Source of the DNA: Hordeum vulgare subsp. vulgare
Lineage: Eukaryota > Streptophyta > Magnoliopsida > Poales > Poaceae
Assembly (NCBI RefSeq): GCF_904849725.1
Contig: NC_058520.1
Span: 399,355,993 to 399,419,992 of the forward strand
Direction: 5' to 3'
DNA length: 64,000 bases
Shown here piece by piece: positions 22,513 to 34,457 of the stretch. The translations under genes were made by a program, and so were the position numbers. The notes beneath the pieces are model-generated. The model saw only the letters and a program-made list of their open reading frames with translations, ran no database searches and was not told the origin of the DNA. Each line of letters begins with the position of its first letter. Positions within the stretch are counted from its first letter, which is position 1.

Positions 22513-22580
22513 CTATAAACAAAGGTAGCAAAGCGTGAGTACACATGAGATTAAAGCAATAAAGACAAGAGAGTTTTTAC
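22513..22580 (-). other. Putative intron 1 of the Tat antisense gene
   Basis: On the minus strand this 68-base interval starts GTAAAAAC and ends TTTGTTTATAG. It is U-rich near its end, and flanking codons keep their phase (after a Lys codon, before Asp-Asp-Asp). Splicing is inferred from sequence only. Confidence 0.5.
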
Positions 22581-23356
22581 CTTTGATTGTTCTTCGATGG
22601 ATGACTCTTTTGCAGCGGCTTTGCCTTTGTTTTTCTTCTTCATCTTAGGGGAGGGTTTGGTTGTTTTCTTGACAATCGTCTTGAGTCTTCGTGACCAAAA
22701 CATCGAATCCTTTTGATCGATATGATGAAAAGCTTAGATGAGAAATGTGAATGAGTAAATTGAAAAGATAAAAGGGCGACTCGGATTCTTTACCTCTGGA
22801 TCCGGGTTCGAGATGCAAAAAGGTCTGAGTCCAATCTTGGAACAATTATTAATGGGCTCACCACCCAGTTTCTTCATGATCTCAACAATGTCTTCTTCCA
22901 AAAGCCACACATTGTAAAAGCATTGGGGATGGTTTAAGTCACCATTGTACTCACACATCAAGCCATCTCGGTGGCTTAAGGGCAAGATTCTCCATTCCAC
23001 CGAGCAGCGGATCAGATCGATCCCAGTAAGACCATTGATAGTGAGGGCCTTCAGCTTTGCAAAGATACGAACAAACGTGGCTTCTTCTTCCTTAGTTAGT
23101 TTTTCTGGCAACTTGAAATCCATGGGCAGACGTTCTTCCCTGAAACCCGGTAAAGGGTTCTCATTGGATGGACAGGTGTCGCGGCACTAAAACCAAGTCT
23201 TTGCCCAACCTTTTGGATAGCTAGGCAGTGTAACAGCCGGAAACCCGCATTCACGACGTCGTTGGATGTTAACTCCCTCAAGCTCTAAGCAAGGCCCGTT
23301 GGCAAACTCAGTCTAGCGGTTCAGATGGAAAAACTTCCTGAACAATAATACACTGG

Positions 23357-23361
23357 CTCTA
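23357..23361 (+). repeat. Target-site duplication CTCTA of element D, left copy
   Basis: CTCTA occurs directly before the LTR start at 23362 and directly after the LTR end at 34458-34462. The antisense Tat gene continues across the two copies once D is removed. Confidence 0.9.
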
Positions 23362-26300
23362 TGTGACAGCCCGAGACCGACGTTCCAAAAGATTCCTCTT
23401 TATTCCGTTTTCGCCATGTGACTTATTTTATTTGTTGCATCTTCATCGCATCATGCGCATCTGCATTGCGTCCGCATCCCGTTGCCGCCAGTTTTCAAAA
23501 CTTGCATCCGTTAGTAGTTGTCAGTTCTCTCTGTTCTCGTCGTTGCCCGTGTTTAGCCCGACCACACTCGCACGCGCCCGCGGCATCGTCAAAACCCTGT
23601 TTTTAAAGGTGTGTATAAAACTTCCTCTGATTGGGTTGAGACGTGGCTAAATGTGTGTATAAAACATCCACTGATTGGGTTGAGACGTGGCGTGCGGTCT
23701 TAATATATTATAGGTAGACCGCCTGCCAAATTTCGTCGCAATCGGAGTCCATATGGTACCCGAACAGTCGACCGTAGCGGCACCGTATTCGGTCTATCGT
23801 CGGACGTTTTTCGGTGTCTAAAAATCATGTTGCCGCGCCGCACTGTTTCCCTCTCTTCCTCGGCTAGCCTACTCTACACGGTCACTTAGTCGACCCCGCG
23901 TTCGAGTTCGTTCAATTCCGATCACGTGGGCGAAAACGGGGCCGGATTCGGATAACCCTAGCTTGTTTTGTGCCCGTGCGTTGCAACGGGAGAAAAAAAT
24001 ACCACACGCTTTTAATCTTTTTATAATCATTTTGATTTATTAAAATAATAAGCTAACTAACTAATGTAGTCAGTCCTATCCTATTTTGTTTAGAAATCAA
24101 CCCATTCATTATTAATTCCACCATGATGAGAAATTGAGCGGGACAAGCAAAGCAAAACAAAGAGGCTACGTGAATTGATCAATGGACTGTTATCTTATTT
24201 CACTCATGGGGTAGAGAATGTGGTTTCAGATGACAAACTGAAGGTGATGTTCCATTCTCTCTCTCTCTACAACAATGCAATCTTACATTCAATACATTCA
24301 TTCATCAGCAAACAAATTCCCACAAAACAAAAAATTTTGCCGGTGCTTGGCACACGGTTGGAGGCATGGGGAGGGGATCTCACGAGATGACGAGTTCCTG
24401 CCGTAGGAGGGGATACGATGAGGGGAGCAAGGGTTAGGCGCCTCTATCTGGCCATAAGGAGTCGCCGTTGTCGCGCCATAACCTCGGAGTTCCCCGTGTG
24501 AGCCATGGAGGCCCGCCTCCACCTGCAAGTACTTCGCGCCGACGCGCCTTATCCGCGCGTTGCCGCCTTTCTGCATCGAGCAGACGCATCATCCCAAGTC
24601 GATGTAGCTGTCGCGTTGATTTGATCCAGAAGTTGTGCTCGAGCGCCAAAACGGGGGCAGCAAGCGGGCAGAGGTACGGCCGCGGAGGCGGGTGGGTAGA
24701 GATCGACAGCAGTGGTGGTTGAGGTCGGCCGGGGCGGCGAGTGGTGTGGCAGCGGCCTGGGCACATGCCAGGGTGGACCAGGGTCGATGTGATGCGCTCG
24801 AGCGCCGCAATGGGGGCAGTGAGCAGGGAGAGGTACAACCGCGGAGGCGGGTGGGTTGAGATCGGCAGCGGTGGCGGTTGAGGTATGCCACGGCGGCAAG
24901 TGGTGTGGCGGCGGCCTGGGCACAGGCCAGGGTGGCCGAGAGTCGACGGGAGGAGGCGATGCGTACGGCTATAATTTTTGCAACGAATCGTTTTTCCCTT
25001 TTGCGTTGCAGATAAATGATGAAGCGCGGGTTGAATAACAAAAATTACAGAGGCTTTTTTATAATAATGATGTGGTGGGTTTTCCGACGGAAGCAATAGC
25101 CGCTTTATTATTAGGTATAGAAATAGAACCCTAGCCACCTAACCCTAACCCTCCTCGAAATCCGTGCCTCCAGCTCTCTCCCACCTACCTCCACCTCCTT
25201 ATCTCCCTCCTGAGCCGTCGGGCCCGCCACGCCCACAGCAGGCCCGCCCGGGCCCGGATCGCCCCGAGCAAGAGCCGCCGCGAGCAGGCCGAGCTCCCGA
25301 GCCCCGAGCCGCCCTCATCTCCTTCTCCTCCAAGCTCGCCGCCGGCTGGACCGGATCCCATCGTGTGCCTCGTCTCTGCCACGTCCCAGTCGTCGCCCGA
25401 CCCGCCTCGCCGGCCGGCGCTCGCCCTCGCCGGAAAACTTCCCGCGCCTCCGCTCTCAGATCACGTCGTTGTGCACCGCCGCCTGCCGCCATTTCCCGGC
25501 CAGATCCGGCAGCCCCGAGGTCGGATCCGCCACCTGGTGCTTCGATCTGGACGGCCCCTCGCCGGAACAGCCGCTTCCCAGCCGCCTCCACGCCGAGGCC
25601 AGCGCCGCCATGCCCCAGGCTCGGGAGCGAGTAGAGGAGGACGACGCGACGCCGCCCTACCCTCCTGTCGCTCGAGTGGGCCGGCCCAGCGAGGCCCACC
25701 TCCCATCGTGCACCTCGACCCAGTCTCCCCAGAGCCGACCGGCCTCCCAGCGCGCATGGGCCGAACGCCCTAGGCCCAGCTCGGTCGCCCCAGGCCGGCC
25801 TCCCCAGCAAGCCGAGTTCCGCCCTGCCTCCCTTCACCCCTTCGGCCCACCAAAGTGAGCTTCCCCCCGCGCCTATCCTGCGCCTAGGCGTCAAGTAGCT
25901 AATGAGTGCCCTCAGTTTCGACCCATTTCGGATTTTAGGATTTTCCGGAGATTTATTTAATTCCAGAGAATTGTCGGATATTAAGATGCCCGTAGATTTT
26001 TGAACCGTGTATCGGATCGCGATGAGTTGTATATGAAACTTGATTAGTTTCGTGCATAGATTAATATTTTGCAACTTGCATGCACGTTTGAAATAGTTTG
26101 ACCCGCTGAATGCCTAGAAATGTGTGTTGTCCTATTATGTTTTTGTCCCGTATTTATTTTTCGTGTGTATCCGGATTGTTCGAACTCCATAGATAAAATG
26201 CATGTTATTAGGGACCTTTTGCCATGTATTTTAGAGTAGTTGTTTGCATTTTTGCATGTAGGTTCCATCGCTAGTGTGTTATACCGCGTTTAGGACATAA

Positions 26301-29300
26301 TCTCGCATATACGTGTGGTGATATTTTTGTGTTGCAACCCCACATGTTATATATGTTTTCGGGGTAGAAAATCCATAGAATTTAACTGTGCATTTAGTTT
26401 TAGATTTTGAGCAAGTTTGTGCGCGTGATATTTTGCCATGTTGCCCTTTTGTTTATTTTGTGGGATTTAATCCGTGCTTGATATGAAGGAGTTGTCAACT
26501 AGAGATTTGCCCTTGGATGTGTAGACTAGACCCTGGTAATTTTGGTTGCAATAGATATCCATGTTTAGGTGTGGTTTACTTGCTCTCAACTTGCTAGAAA
26601 ATAGTGTTGATTTGGAGATGCTGAAATATTTCTAAGTCTGAAATCTGTTATATTTTGTTGTTGTCTTTGCATGAGTTTATCTGGTTATCTGTAGCTCTTT
26701 TGAGGTTGGTGCAATGGAGTTAGTTGTAGACTTTAAGATTCTCTAGCATGCTGTCAATTTTCATGCCATTTGGAGTGTTGTAGCTTATGGTTTTTCTGCT
26801 GTCAATATGCCTTCAGATCAAAAACTGCACTGTCATAAACTGTGTTTTTCACTAAGTCTGAGACTGTGTGTGAGAAGCCATTTTGTGAGTTCTTTTCCTG
26901 GTGATCCATGTTGCCATGCTAGGTGTTATTGGTTGTATGCGGTAGTGCATCTTGACCTCTACTGTCTCATGCCTTGTTTGAGCCTTTTGGTTTTGTCTAG
27001 CTAGTTGCTCGAGGGCGTGTAAAATGATATGTGGCTGATTTTGGCACATTGTAGTGATTTCTTGTTTAGCTCGTAGTTGTTGAACTGCTGCTCCGTTTTG
27101 ATCGTGTCCTACATGAAACTTGCTAAGAGTCTTGTGAAGTTTCATATTATCTTTCTGGTTGTGTGTTTTGAAAAGCTTGTGACTATCGTTGCACACATAT
27201 TGCATTCATGCCATCATATCTTGCGGTGCTTGTATCTTTTGACCCGTAGCTCCGTTGGAGATGTTCACTATGTGTAAATTGGTTGTAACGACGCGTAGAA
27301 TCACGTGAACCTATTTATTTTGCTGTATAACAAATATTTAAAAGTGTTAGTTCAGATCTGGACAGAATTATAAATTAACATGTGAGGTCATCTCGGAGAT
27401 GTTATATGTCATTTCTGACCTCATTTAAAATGCCTAGATAAGTAGTTAATTACGCTTCACCTCTTTCCATGTTTAACAACATTTAATATTGTCGTGTACC
27501 TAATTGGGATAGAACTAAATAATCTGTATGTGGAGTTTCGTCAATATGCAACTAGTTGCATATTGAACTTCACTTAATGTGTAGTGTTTGATTGTTGTGA
27601 ATTGACATGCCATGTCTTGCCCCTATATTCAACTGGTCATGCATAATATGTGTTGTGCATCGCGTGGTGAATATCGTGTGTTGATGCTTGTTTCCGGTTT
27701 CCTCGTCTCGCTAGAGTTCCGCAAGCGTGTCGGAAAGTGAGGACCCGTTCGACTATATCGGTTCGTCTGCTTCAGGGAGTCATTCTTCTTCCAAGCGGGA
27801 TCTCAGGCAAGATGACCATTTCCCCATATACCATTACTATCATTGCCATGCTAGTATTATCATTTCCGTCGCTATGTCTTGTTGCCTACCACATGTTAAA
27901 TATCAGCCTCCCAACATTGCCATGAAAACCTTCAACCTATTTACAACCTAGCAAACCACTGATTGGCTATGTTTCCGCTTGCTTAACCATGTGTCAACAT
28001 TGCTAGTTGCAGGTGCAGTTGCTTCCATGTGACAACATGGGTTCCTTGTTATATCACCCTATTAAATGCTAATTAATTTAATGCACCTATATACTTGGTA
28101 AAAGGTGGAAGGCTCGGCCTTTCTAGCCTGGTGTTTTGTTCCACCTTTACCCCCTTAGTTTCGGCTACCGGTGCTATGTTTGATAATTGAGCGCTCCTAA
28201 CACGATCGGGGTTGTTATGGGGACCCCCTTGATAATTCGTTTTAGATTAAGACTGGTCTGGCAAGGCCCAACTTTGGTTTTCATTCGCCTAATAACCTGA
28301 TAATAATGCATAGGGACCCGCCGGCACCCGCAGATAATTAATCACCCCCCCCCCCTGGCCAGTGCTCCACATGAGTGTTGGTCCAAAATGGTCTGCCTGT
28401 GGGGCCACCGCGAGGAAACTCGAGGTTTGGTTCTCGTAGCTAGTACCATCCAGTCGTGTCCTGAGAATGAGATACGCGGCTCCTATCGGGTTCGTCGACA
28501 CGTCGGGCGGCCTTGCTGGATTAGTGTTACCTTTGACGAAATATCTTGTGCATCGGGATTCCGGTGATGCTTTGGGTAATCTTAGAGTTGAGGTTTTCCA
28601 CTAAGGAGTCCGACGAGATTGCGAGCTTCGTGATCGACGATTTCTATGCGGCTTGTGGTAATTTGTGATGGACTAGTTGGAGCACCCGTGCAGGGTTAAA
28701 TCTTTTGGAAAGTCGTGCCCGCGGTTATGTGGCAACGTGGAAACTTTGTTTAACACTAGTTCTAGATAACTTGAAGTTAACTTAATTACAACTTACCAAC
28801 TGAGTGTGTAACCGTGATTGTCTCTTTCGTGAGCTCCTTCTCCGATCGAGGACATGGTGGGGTTATGTATGACGTAGGTAGGTGTTCAGGATCATTCATT
28901 TGATCTTTAGTAGTTCAAGTCCGCTTTGCGTAGATCATCCCCCTCTTTATTCTTGTACTCATAAGTTAGCCACCAAATATATGCTTAGTCGCTTGCTGCA
29001 GCCTCACCACTTAACCATACCTCACCTATTAAGCATTGCTAGTCTTGATACCTTTTGAAATGAGATTGTTGAGTCCCGTGTGGCTCACAGATTACTACAA
29101 CACCAGTTGCAGGTACAGGTAAAGTTTACTTGATGCGAGCGCGTTGATTGTTCATTTGGAGTTGCTTCGTCTTCTTCATCGATCTAGGATGGGTTCTAGG
29201 CCGGCAGCCTTGGATAGCAAGGATGGACGTCGTTCTCTTTTCTCGTTTGTTTTCGTCCATAGTCGGACCCTGCTCTTCTTCATGATATTTATGTATTTTA

Positions 29301-29473
29301 CTGATGTGACTCTGATGTAGCTTGTGGCGAGTGTAAGCCAATGCCATTTATCTCATCTTTTCAGTACATGTACTTGTAACGATATCCATTCTTGCGAAAC
29401 GACGAGATGCGCTTCTATCCCTGAAGAGGCCCTCGTGCCAAATTGAGGATAGGATCGCATCTTGGGCGTTAAA
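23362..29473 (+). repeat. 5' LTR of element D, 6.1 kb
   Basis: The LTR matches the 3' LTR at both ends. It additionally contains 23972-25115, an insertion next to the TATA box, and 25491-28213, a 2.7-kb segment deleted from the other copy. The segment 25120-25860 is very GC-rich and gives long chance reading frames on both strands with low-complexity Pro/Arg/Ala composition. The segment 25860-28210 is AT-rich and non-coding. The end is AGGATAGGATCGCATCTTGG followed by GCGTTAAA, where the other copy has GCGTTACA. Confidence 0.85.
23972..25115 (-). mobile_element. Helitron-like insertion in the 5' LTR of D
   Basis: These 1.14 kb are absent from the matching place in the 3' LTR (after 32822), so they form an insertion. 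On the minus strand it begins near TCTATACCTAATAATAAAG and ends in the palindrome CCCGTTGCAACGCACGGG. A 5' TC with a hairpin close to the 3' end is the pattern of grass Helitrons. I see no transposase or helicase gene, so it would be non-autonomous. The usual CTRR end directly after the hairpin is not evident inside the inserted part, which keeps confidence moderate. The coding-looking frames at 24434-25041 are low-complexity and on both strands. Confidence 0.45.
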
Positions 29474-29476
29474 AGT

Positions 29477-29492
29477 TGGTATGAGAGCAATA
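29477..29492 (+). other. Primer-binding site of element D (tRNA-Met type)
   Basis: TGGTATGAGAGCAATA follows the 5' LTR within four bases. It matches the usual TGGTATCAGAGC primer-binding sequence with one change in the core. Confidence 0.75.
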
Positions 29493-32253
29493 CCGACCTA
29501 GGAGCCCCTTGATTGATCGAACTTGGTCTAGTCGAGTCTAGTAAGAACTGATTTGAGTCCAGTTATATATCGGAGAGTAGGATTATTTTTTCTCCTCTTC
29601 TATGCTCTGGTGAGGAATCTTGACGTAATAATTTTAATTAAACTCCTCTTCTCACTCAAAAAATTAGGATCACGCGGATATTTTTGGAGTCTATATGGTG
29701 TCGATGTGACGGAGTTCTGTCTTGGTGCCTCCTGTCTGACTTGATTTCTTCCGGGGAGTTGAGCTCCAAGGGATTCTCGAGCACATCATTATCATTCGGA
29801 TTTCTTAGTATCTCAGGACGAAGGATGTTCGAAATTGCTTTAATAATAGTAGTGGCAAGAGGAGTCGGGCTTCCGCAGTACTGGTGCAGAGAGTCCCGGA
29901 TGTATCGGCATACTTAGTATCGTTGTGATTACGAGTTTCTGAAATAGATGAGGTTTCGAGATTCTGGTTATGTGTTGACGGATGTGATACACTGGACGGG
30001 TTAGTATAGGAGTTGAGTGATATATTACTCCTTGTATCCGTGGACCAGATTGCATGACCAGATATTTTGGGAGTTCTTAGGTGGGAATTCAAGTAGTAAC
30101 TTATAGGACAATCGTCCAACAAATGCATGATGTTAGGTTGGGGTTCGACATCTAGTGGATTCGTTTGTTCACGATCGACTTACAGCGGTTCTCATTGTGT
30201 CTTAAAGAGTCCTTGTAGCTTGCTACGACTCAGGGACGCTTCGTATGTCGTGTGCACTACCTTGCACAGGATGGCTACTGTAAGGATCGAGCCCGTGCGA
30301 TCCTGTCCACGAAAACATCGGACGAAATTTCTCTCATGAGTTTGTTATGGCTTGTTTCATAAGCCTCACCCTTTGTTTTGTTGGAATATGGTAATTCGAG
30401 TTTCTTCAATGTCAAGTGGTGAATTCATATCTTTTCCAAGAAGTGTTCTCATATTTTTATGTGAATGCAAATTATTTTGTCCAATCAAGTTGTCTTATCA
30501 ATTCTTTTCAACCAGAGACGTCATGTCAATTCTTTTCCAACCGGTGTGCTTCTCGTCAAGTGAATTCATTCCTCTCCAATTTTGCAAGATCATTCTCTCA
30601 TTTCTTCCGGAGTTGTCTCATCTGTTCCAAGTTGTCTCTGTTTCCCCGCCCTCCCGCCCTTTTTCTTCAGTGATTGGATTTCATCCTGGTGCATGTCATC
30701 TTGTTGTTGCTTCCGTTATCTTTACTTTTCTCTCGTATCCCGTGATTCATTGTGAAGATTCTCAGGAGCTTCATGTTCATCTTTATTCATTCTTGTGGTC
30801 TTTTCAGGTGAATTCAATTTAGTTGTCCGTGTTCATTATATCCTATTCATCCTTGTAATTCTTTCCTATGTTGGAAATTCTTATCAGCCTATCTTTTTTA
30901 CTCATTCCTCTCTTTTCTTCGCTGAAGTTATCTCAGTAGTTTCTTGTTTTCAATTCTTTCAATTATTTCGAGGATCTCACCTCATCTAGATTTTCATTTG
31001 TACCGGTGCAGTATCTCTCCTTCTAAGCTATCTATTCAACGGTGATTTCTTTGAGTGGGCCCATAACCCACAGGTTCTTTCCCAGGATCTTGTCTGGCTC
31101 TTGTAATCTTTCCGGAGCTCTTTAATTCTTTTCAAATATGACATAAGAATGATTTCCGTCAGTCATATCCCTTCTCCAAGATCAATTTGAATTAATTCTC
31201 ATATTTGGCTCAACCTTTCATTCTTCTTTATTCCGGAGTGTCTCAGTATCCTTGGTGTGGTTTCTCGTCATCATTTTCAGCTTGGAAGACCGAAAGAGTG
31301 TTTCTCTCAAATATTGGTCCATTCTCTTGGAGATTCATCATTTCAGCTGTCCAGCATCATCTTGAATTGTTCCCAATCATGAGTAATTCCTTTCTTGCTA
31401 TCCAGTGCATTTCTGAGTTGTTTTCATTCTCGATCCTCCGAAGGCCGTCATTTGAGAAGATTTCTTCGTTCTCAGCTTTCAGCTTTCGTTCTCAAATTCT
31501 TCTCAATTGTTGTCTCTTCGTTCGTCTCTCAATTATTCCGGTGCCTTGTTCTAGTTTTCTCTCAGGTGGATCATGATATCTTCATTCTCATGTGTCTCCA
31601 TGCATTCTTGGTATCCATTTTCGCTTGCTTTCTTACCGGTGCTTCGTTGAAGATTTCTTTAGTTTGTGCTCATATCTCTCCTCAATCTTTTCAGAAGAAT
31701 AAGTGGTACGCTAAATCCGTTGCTTTTCATCAATTAAACTTGATGAAGGATAAGCATAACATAATTCTTATTCTTGTTTATAGTGATCTGAATTCTTCTT
31801 CCGGAGTGGCTCATGATATCAATTCTTTGTCTCAAGATGTTCTTCAAGATTCTGGTGGTAGTAGTTCTCATTGTTCTTCTTCATTCTTTCGTGCCAAGAT
31901 CTAGTTTCTATTTCTTTCTAACGAAGGCTTTGTCTTGTTGCTCTCTTCAATATATCATTTCGTCTTTTCAAGATCATGCTGTTCCCTTGTGCTATTTAAT
32001 TGTTTGTTGTGAATCTTGTCTAATTCTCCCATCTTATCAAAAATTTGTCCCCTTTTCCTACCGAAGTGTTGCCGAAATTTTCTGTGAATTCTTTCTTGTA
32101 TCTCATATCATTCCTCATCTCTTTGCAACCTTCAAGGATTGTTGGTCTCACTCGTTTGTCAAAGAAGCGACTAAGTTTTACCTCTTGTTTTCTCATCCTC
32201 TTCCCCTTTCATTCTTGGATCTCGGTCGAGATCCTCTTGTAGTGTAGGAGAGT
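29493..32253 (+). other. Non-coding internal domain of element D
   Basis: About 2.76 kb contain no recognisable retrotransposon domain in any frame. From 30350 to 32250 the plus strand is pyrimidine-rich, with many variants of TTCTTTTC, TCAATTC and TCTCA, so open frames there encode only Ser/Phe/Leu-rich chance peptides. It ends in a purine tract GTGTAGGAGAGT directly before the 3' LTR at 32254, which would serve as polypurine tract. Confidence 0.75.
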
Positions 32254-34457
32254 TGTGACACTCCGAGACCGACGTTCCAGAAGATTCCCCTTTATTTTGT
32301 TTTTGTCATGTGACTTATTTTATTTGTTGCGTCATCATCACATCATGCACATCATCTGCATTGCGTCGGCATCCCGTTGTCGCCAGTTTTCAAAACTTGC
32401 ATCCGTTAGTAGTTGTCGGTTCTCTCCGTTCTCGTCGTTGCCCGTGTTTAGCCCGACCACACTCGCACGTGCCCGCGGCATCGTCAAAACCCTATTTTTA
32501 AAGGTGTGTATAAAACTTCCTCTGATTGGGTTGACACGTGGCATGCGGTCTTAATATATTATAGGTAGACCGCCTGCCAAATTTCGTCGCAATCGGAGTC
32601 CGTCTGGTACCCGAACAGTCGACCGTAGCGGCACCATATTCGGTCTATCGTCGGACGTTTTTTGGTGTTTAAAAATCGTGTTGCCGCGCCGCACTGTTTC
32701 CCTCTCTTCCCCGGCAAGCCTACTCTACACGTTCACTTAGCCGACCCCGCGTTCGAGTTCGTTCGATTCCGATCGCGTGGGCGAAAACGGGGCCGGATTC
32801 GTATAACCCTAGCCCGTTTTGTCTATAAATAGAACCCTAGCCACATAACCCTAACCCTCCTCGAAATCCGTGCCTGTAGCTCTGTCCCACCTACCTCCAC
32901 CTCCGAGTCTCCCTCCTCAGCCGTCGGGCCTGCCAAGCCCGCAGCAGGCCCGCCCGGGCCCGGATCGCCCTGAGCAACAGCCCTCGCCAGCAGGCCGAGC
33001 TCCCGAGCCCCGAGCCGCCCTCATCGCCTTCTCCTCCAAGCTCGCCGCCGGCTAGACCGGATTCGATCGTGTGCTTCGTCTCTGCCACGTCCCCGTCATC
33101 GCCCGACCCGCCTCGCCGGCCGGCGCTCGCCCTCGCCGGAAAACATCCTGCGCCGCCGCCCTCAGATCCCGTCGTCGTACACCGCCGCCTGCCGCCGTTA
33201 TGGAGACCCCCTTGATAATTCGTTTTAGATTAAGACTATTCTGGCAAGGCCCAACTTTGGTTTTCATTCACATAATAACCTAATAATAATGCATAGGGAC
33301 CCGCCGGCACCCGCGGATAATTAATCAACCCCCCCCCCCGGGTCAGTGCTCCGCATGAGTGTTGGTCCAAAATGGTGTGCCTGTGGGGCCACTGCAAGGA
33401 AACTCGAGGTTTGCTTCTCGTAGCTAGTATCATCCCGTCGTGTCCTGAGAACGAGATATGCGGCTCCTATCGGGTTCGTTGACACGTCGGGCGGCCTTGC
33501 TGGATTAGTGTTACCTTTGACGAAATATCTTGTGCATCGGGATTCTGGTGATGCTTTGGGTAATCTCACAGTTGAGGTTTTCCACTAAGGAGTTCGACAA
33601 GATTGCGAGCTTCGTGATCGAGGATTTCTATGCGGCTTGTGGTAATTTGTGATGGACTAGTTGGAGCACCCCTGCGGGGTTAAATCTTTTGGAAAGCCGT
33701 GCCCGCGGTTATGTGGCAACGTGGAAACTTTGTTTAACACTCGTTCTCGATAACTTGAAGTTAACTTAATTAAAACTTGCCAACTGAGTGCATAACCGTG
33801 ACTGTCTCTTTCGTGAGCTCCTTCTCTGATCGAGGACACGGTGGGGTTATGTCTGACGTAGGTAGGTGTTCAGGATCATTCATTTGATCGTCAGTAGTTC
33901 ACGTTCGCTTTGCGTTGATCATCCCCCTCTTTATTCTTGTACTCGTAAGTTAGCCACCAAATATATGCTTAGTCGCTTGCTGCAGCCTCACCACTTAACC
34001 ATACGTCACCTATTAAGCATTGCTAGTCTTGATACCTTTGGAAATGAGATTGATGAGTCCCCCGTGGCTCACAGATTACTACAACACCAGTTGCGGGTAT
34101 AGGTAAAGGTTACTTGACGCGAGCGCGTTGATTGTTCATTTGGAGTTGCTTCTTCTTCTTCATAGATCTAGGATGGGTTCCAGGCCGGCAGCCTGGGATA
34201 GCAAGGATGGACGTCGTTCTATTTTCTCGTTTGTTTTTGTCCATAGTCGGACACTGCTCTTCTTCGTGATATTTATGTATTGTACTGATGTGACTCTGAT
34301 GTAGCTTGTGGCGAGTGTAAGCCAATACCATTTATCTCAGCTTTTCAGTACATGTACGTGTAACGATATCCATTCTTGCGAAACGACGAGATGCGCTTCT
34401 ATCCCTGAAGAGGCCCTCGTGCCAAATTGAGGATAGGATCGCATCTTGGGCGTTACA
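32254..34457 (+). repeat. 3' LTR of element D, 2.2 kb
   Basis: The LTR begins TGTGACACTCCGAGACCGACG and ends TTGGGCGTTACA, followed by the target duplication CTCTA. It lacks the 2.7 kb corresponding to 25491-28213 of the 5' LTR; the join is between 33196 and 33197 (GCCGCC/GTTATGG). It keeps the uninterrupted TATAAATA promoter at 32824 that the 5' LTR has lost. Confidence 0.88.
32824..32831 (+). promoter_or_regulatory. TATA box of the element D LTR
   Basis: TATAAATA followed by GAACCCTAGCC lies 570 bases into the LTR. In the 5' LTR the Helitron-like insertion ends exactly here and the motif reads TATAGAAATA. Confidence 0.6.

Larger units (their letters stand above)
21588..23361 (-). pseudogene. 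Antisense gene of the Tat element, 3' part with introns
   Basis: Read on the minus strand, this stretch encodes a protein of unknown biochemical function. It belongs to the kind of antisense gene carried by Tat elements (putative gypsy-type transposon family, PF04195-like). Segments are a conserved core (LTIDGLTGI-like, then WRILPLSHRDGL, with VEWRI around 22990), a Lys-rich tail with SIEEQSK, an Arg/Ser-rich part (KRHTRSRSGDLVSG) and an acidic C-terminus ending in a possible coiled coil (RLDTSHEMEKSL). The segments are joined by GT-AG intervals at 22580-22513, 22261-22189 and 22123-22051 that resemble short introns. Small indels and stops show decay. The 5' part lies at 34458-35061, across element D. 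Confidence 0.6.
23362..34457 (+). mobile_element. Non-autonomous gypsy-like element D (large retrotransposon derivative)
   Basis: The element has two LTRs starting TGTGACA(G/C)(C/T)CCGAGACCGACG and ending near GGGCGTTACA, a primer-binding site, 2.8 kb of internal sequence with no coding capacity and a purine-rich tract before the 3' LTR. A perfect target duplication CTCTA shows it moved as a unit. With no gag or pol it must have used enzymes of another element, so it fits the class of large retrotransposon derivatives. The two LTRs differ greatly in length (6.1 and 2.2 kb) because of later insertion and deletion. Confidence 0.85.

Noticed and set aside
24434..25138. A 234-codon minus-strand frame in the Helitron-like insertion as a possible captured host gene.
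   Set aside because: It consists of two imperfect internal repeats of His/Pro/Arg-rich residues and is open in several frames. It shows no recognisable protein family.
25164..26074. Overlapping Pro/Arg/Ala-rich frames of up to 291 codons in the 5' LTR of element D.
   Set aside because: GC-rich LTR sequence opens nearly every frame on both strands. No domain is recognisable, and the matching 3' LTR frames are cut short.
30352..32247. Ser/Phe/Leu-rich open frames up to 169 codons in the internal domain of element D.
   Set aside because: The pyrimidine-rich strand yields few stop codons by chance. No retrotransposon motif or start context supports a gene.
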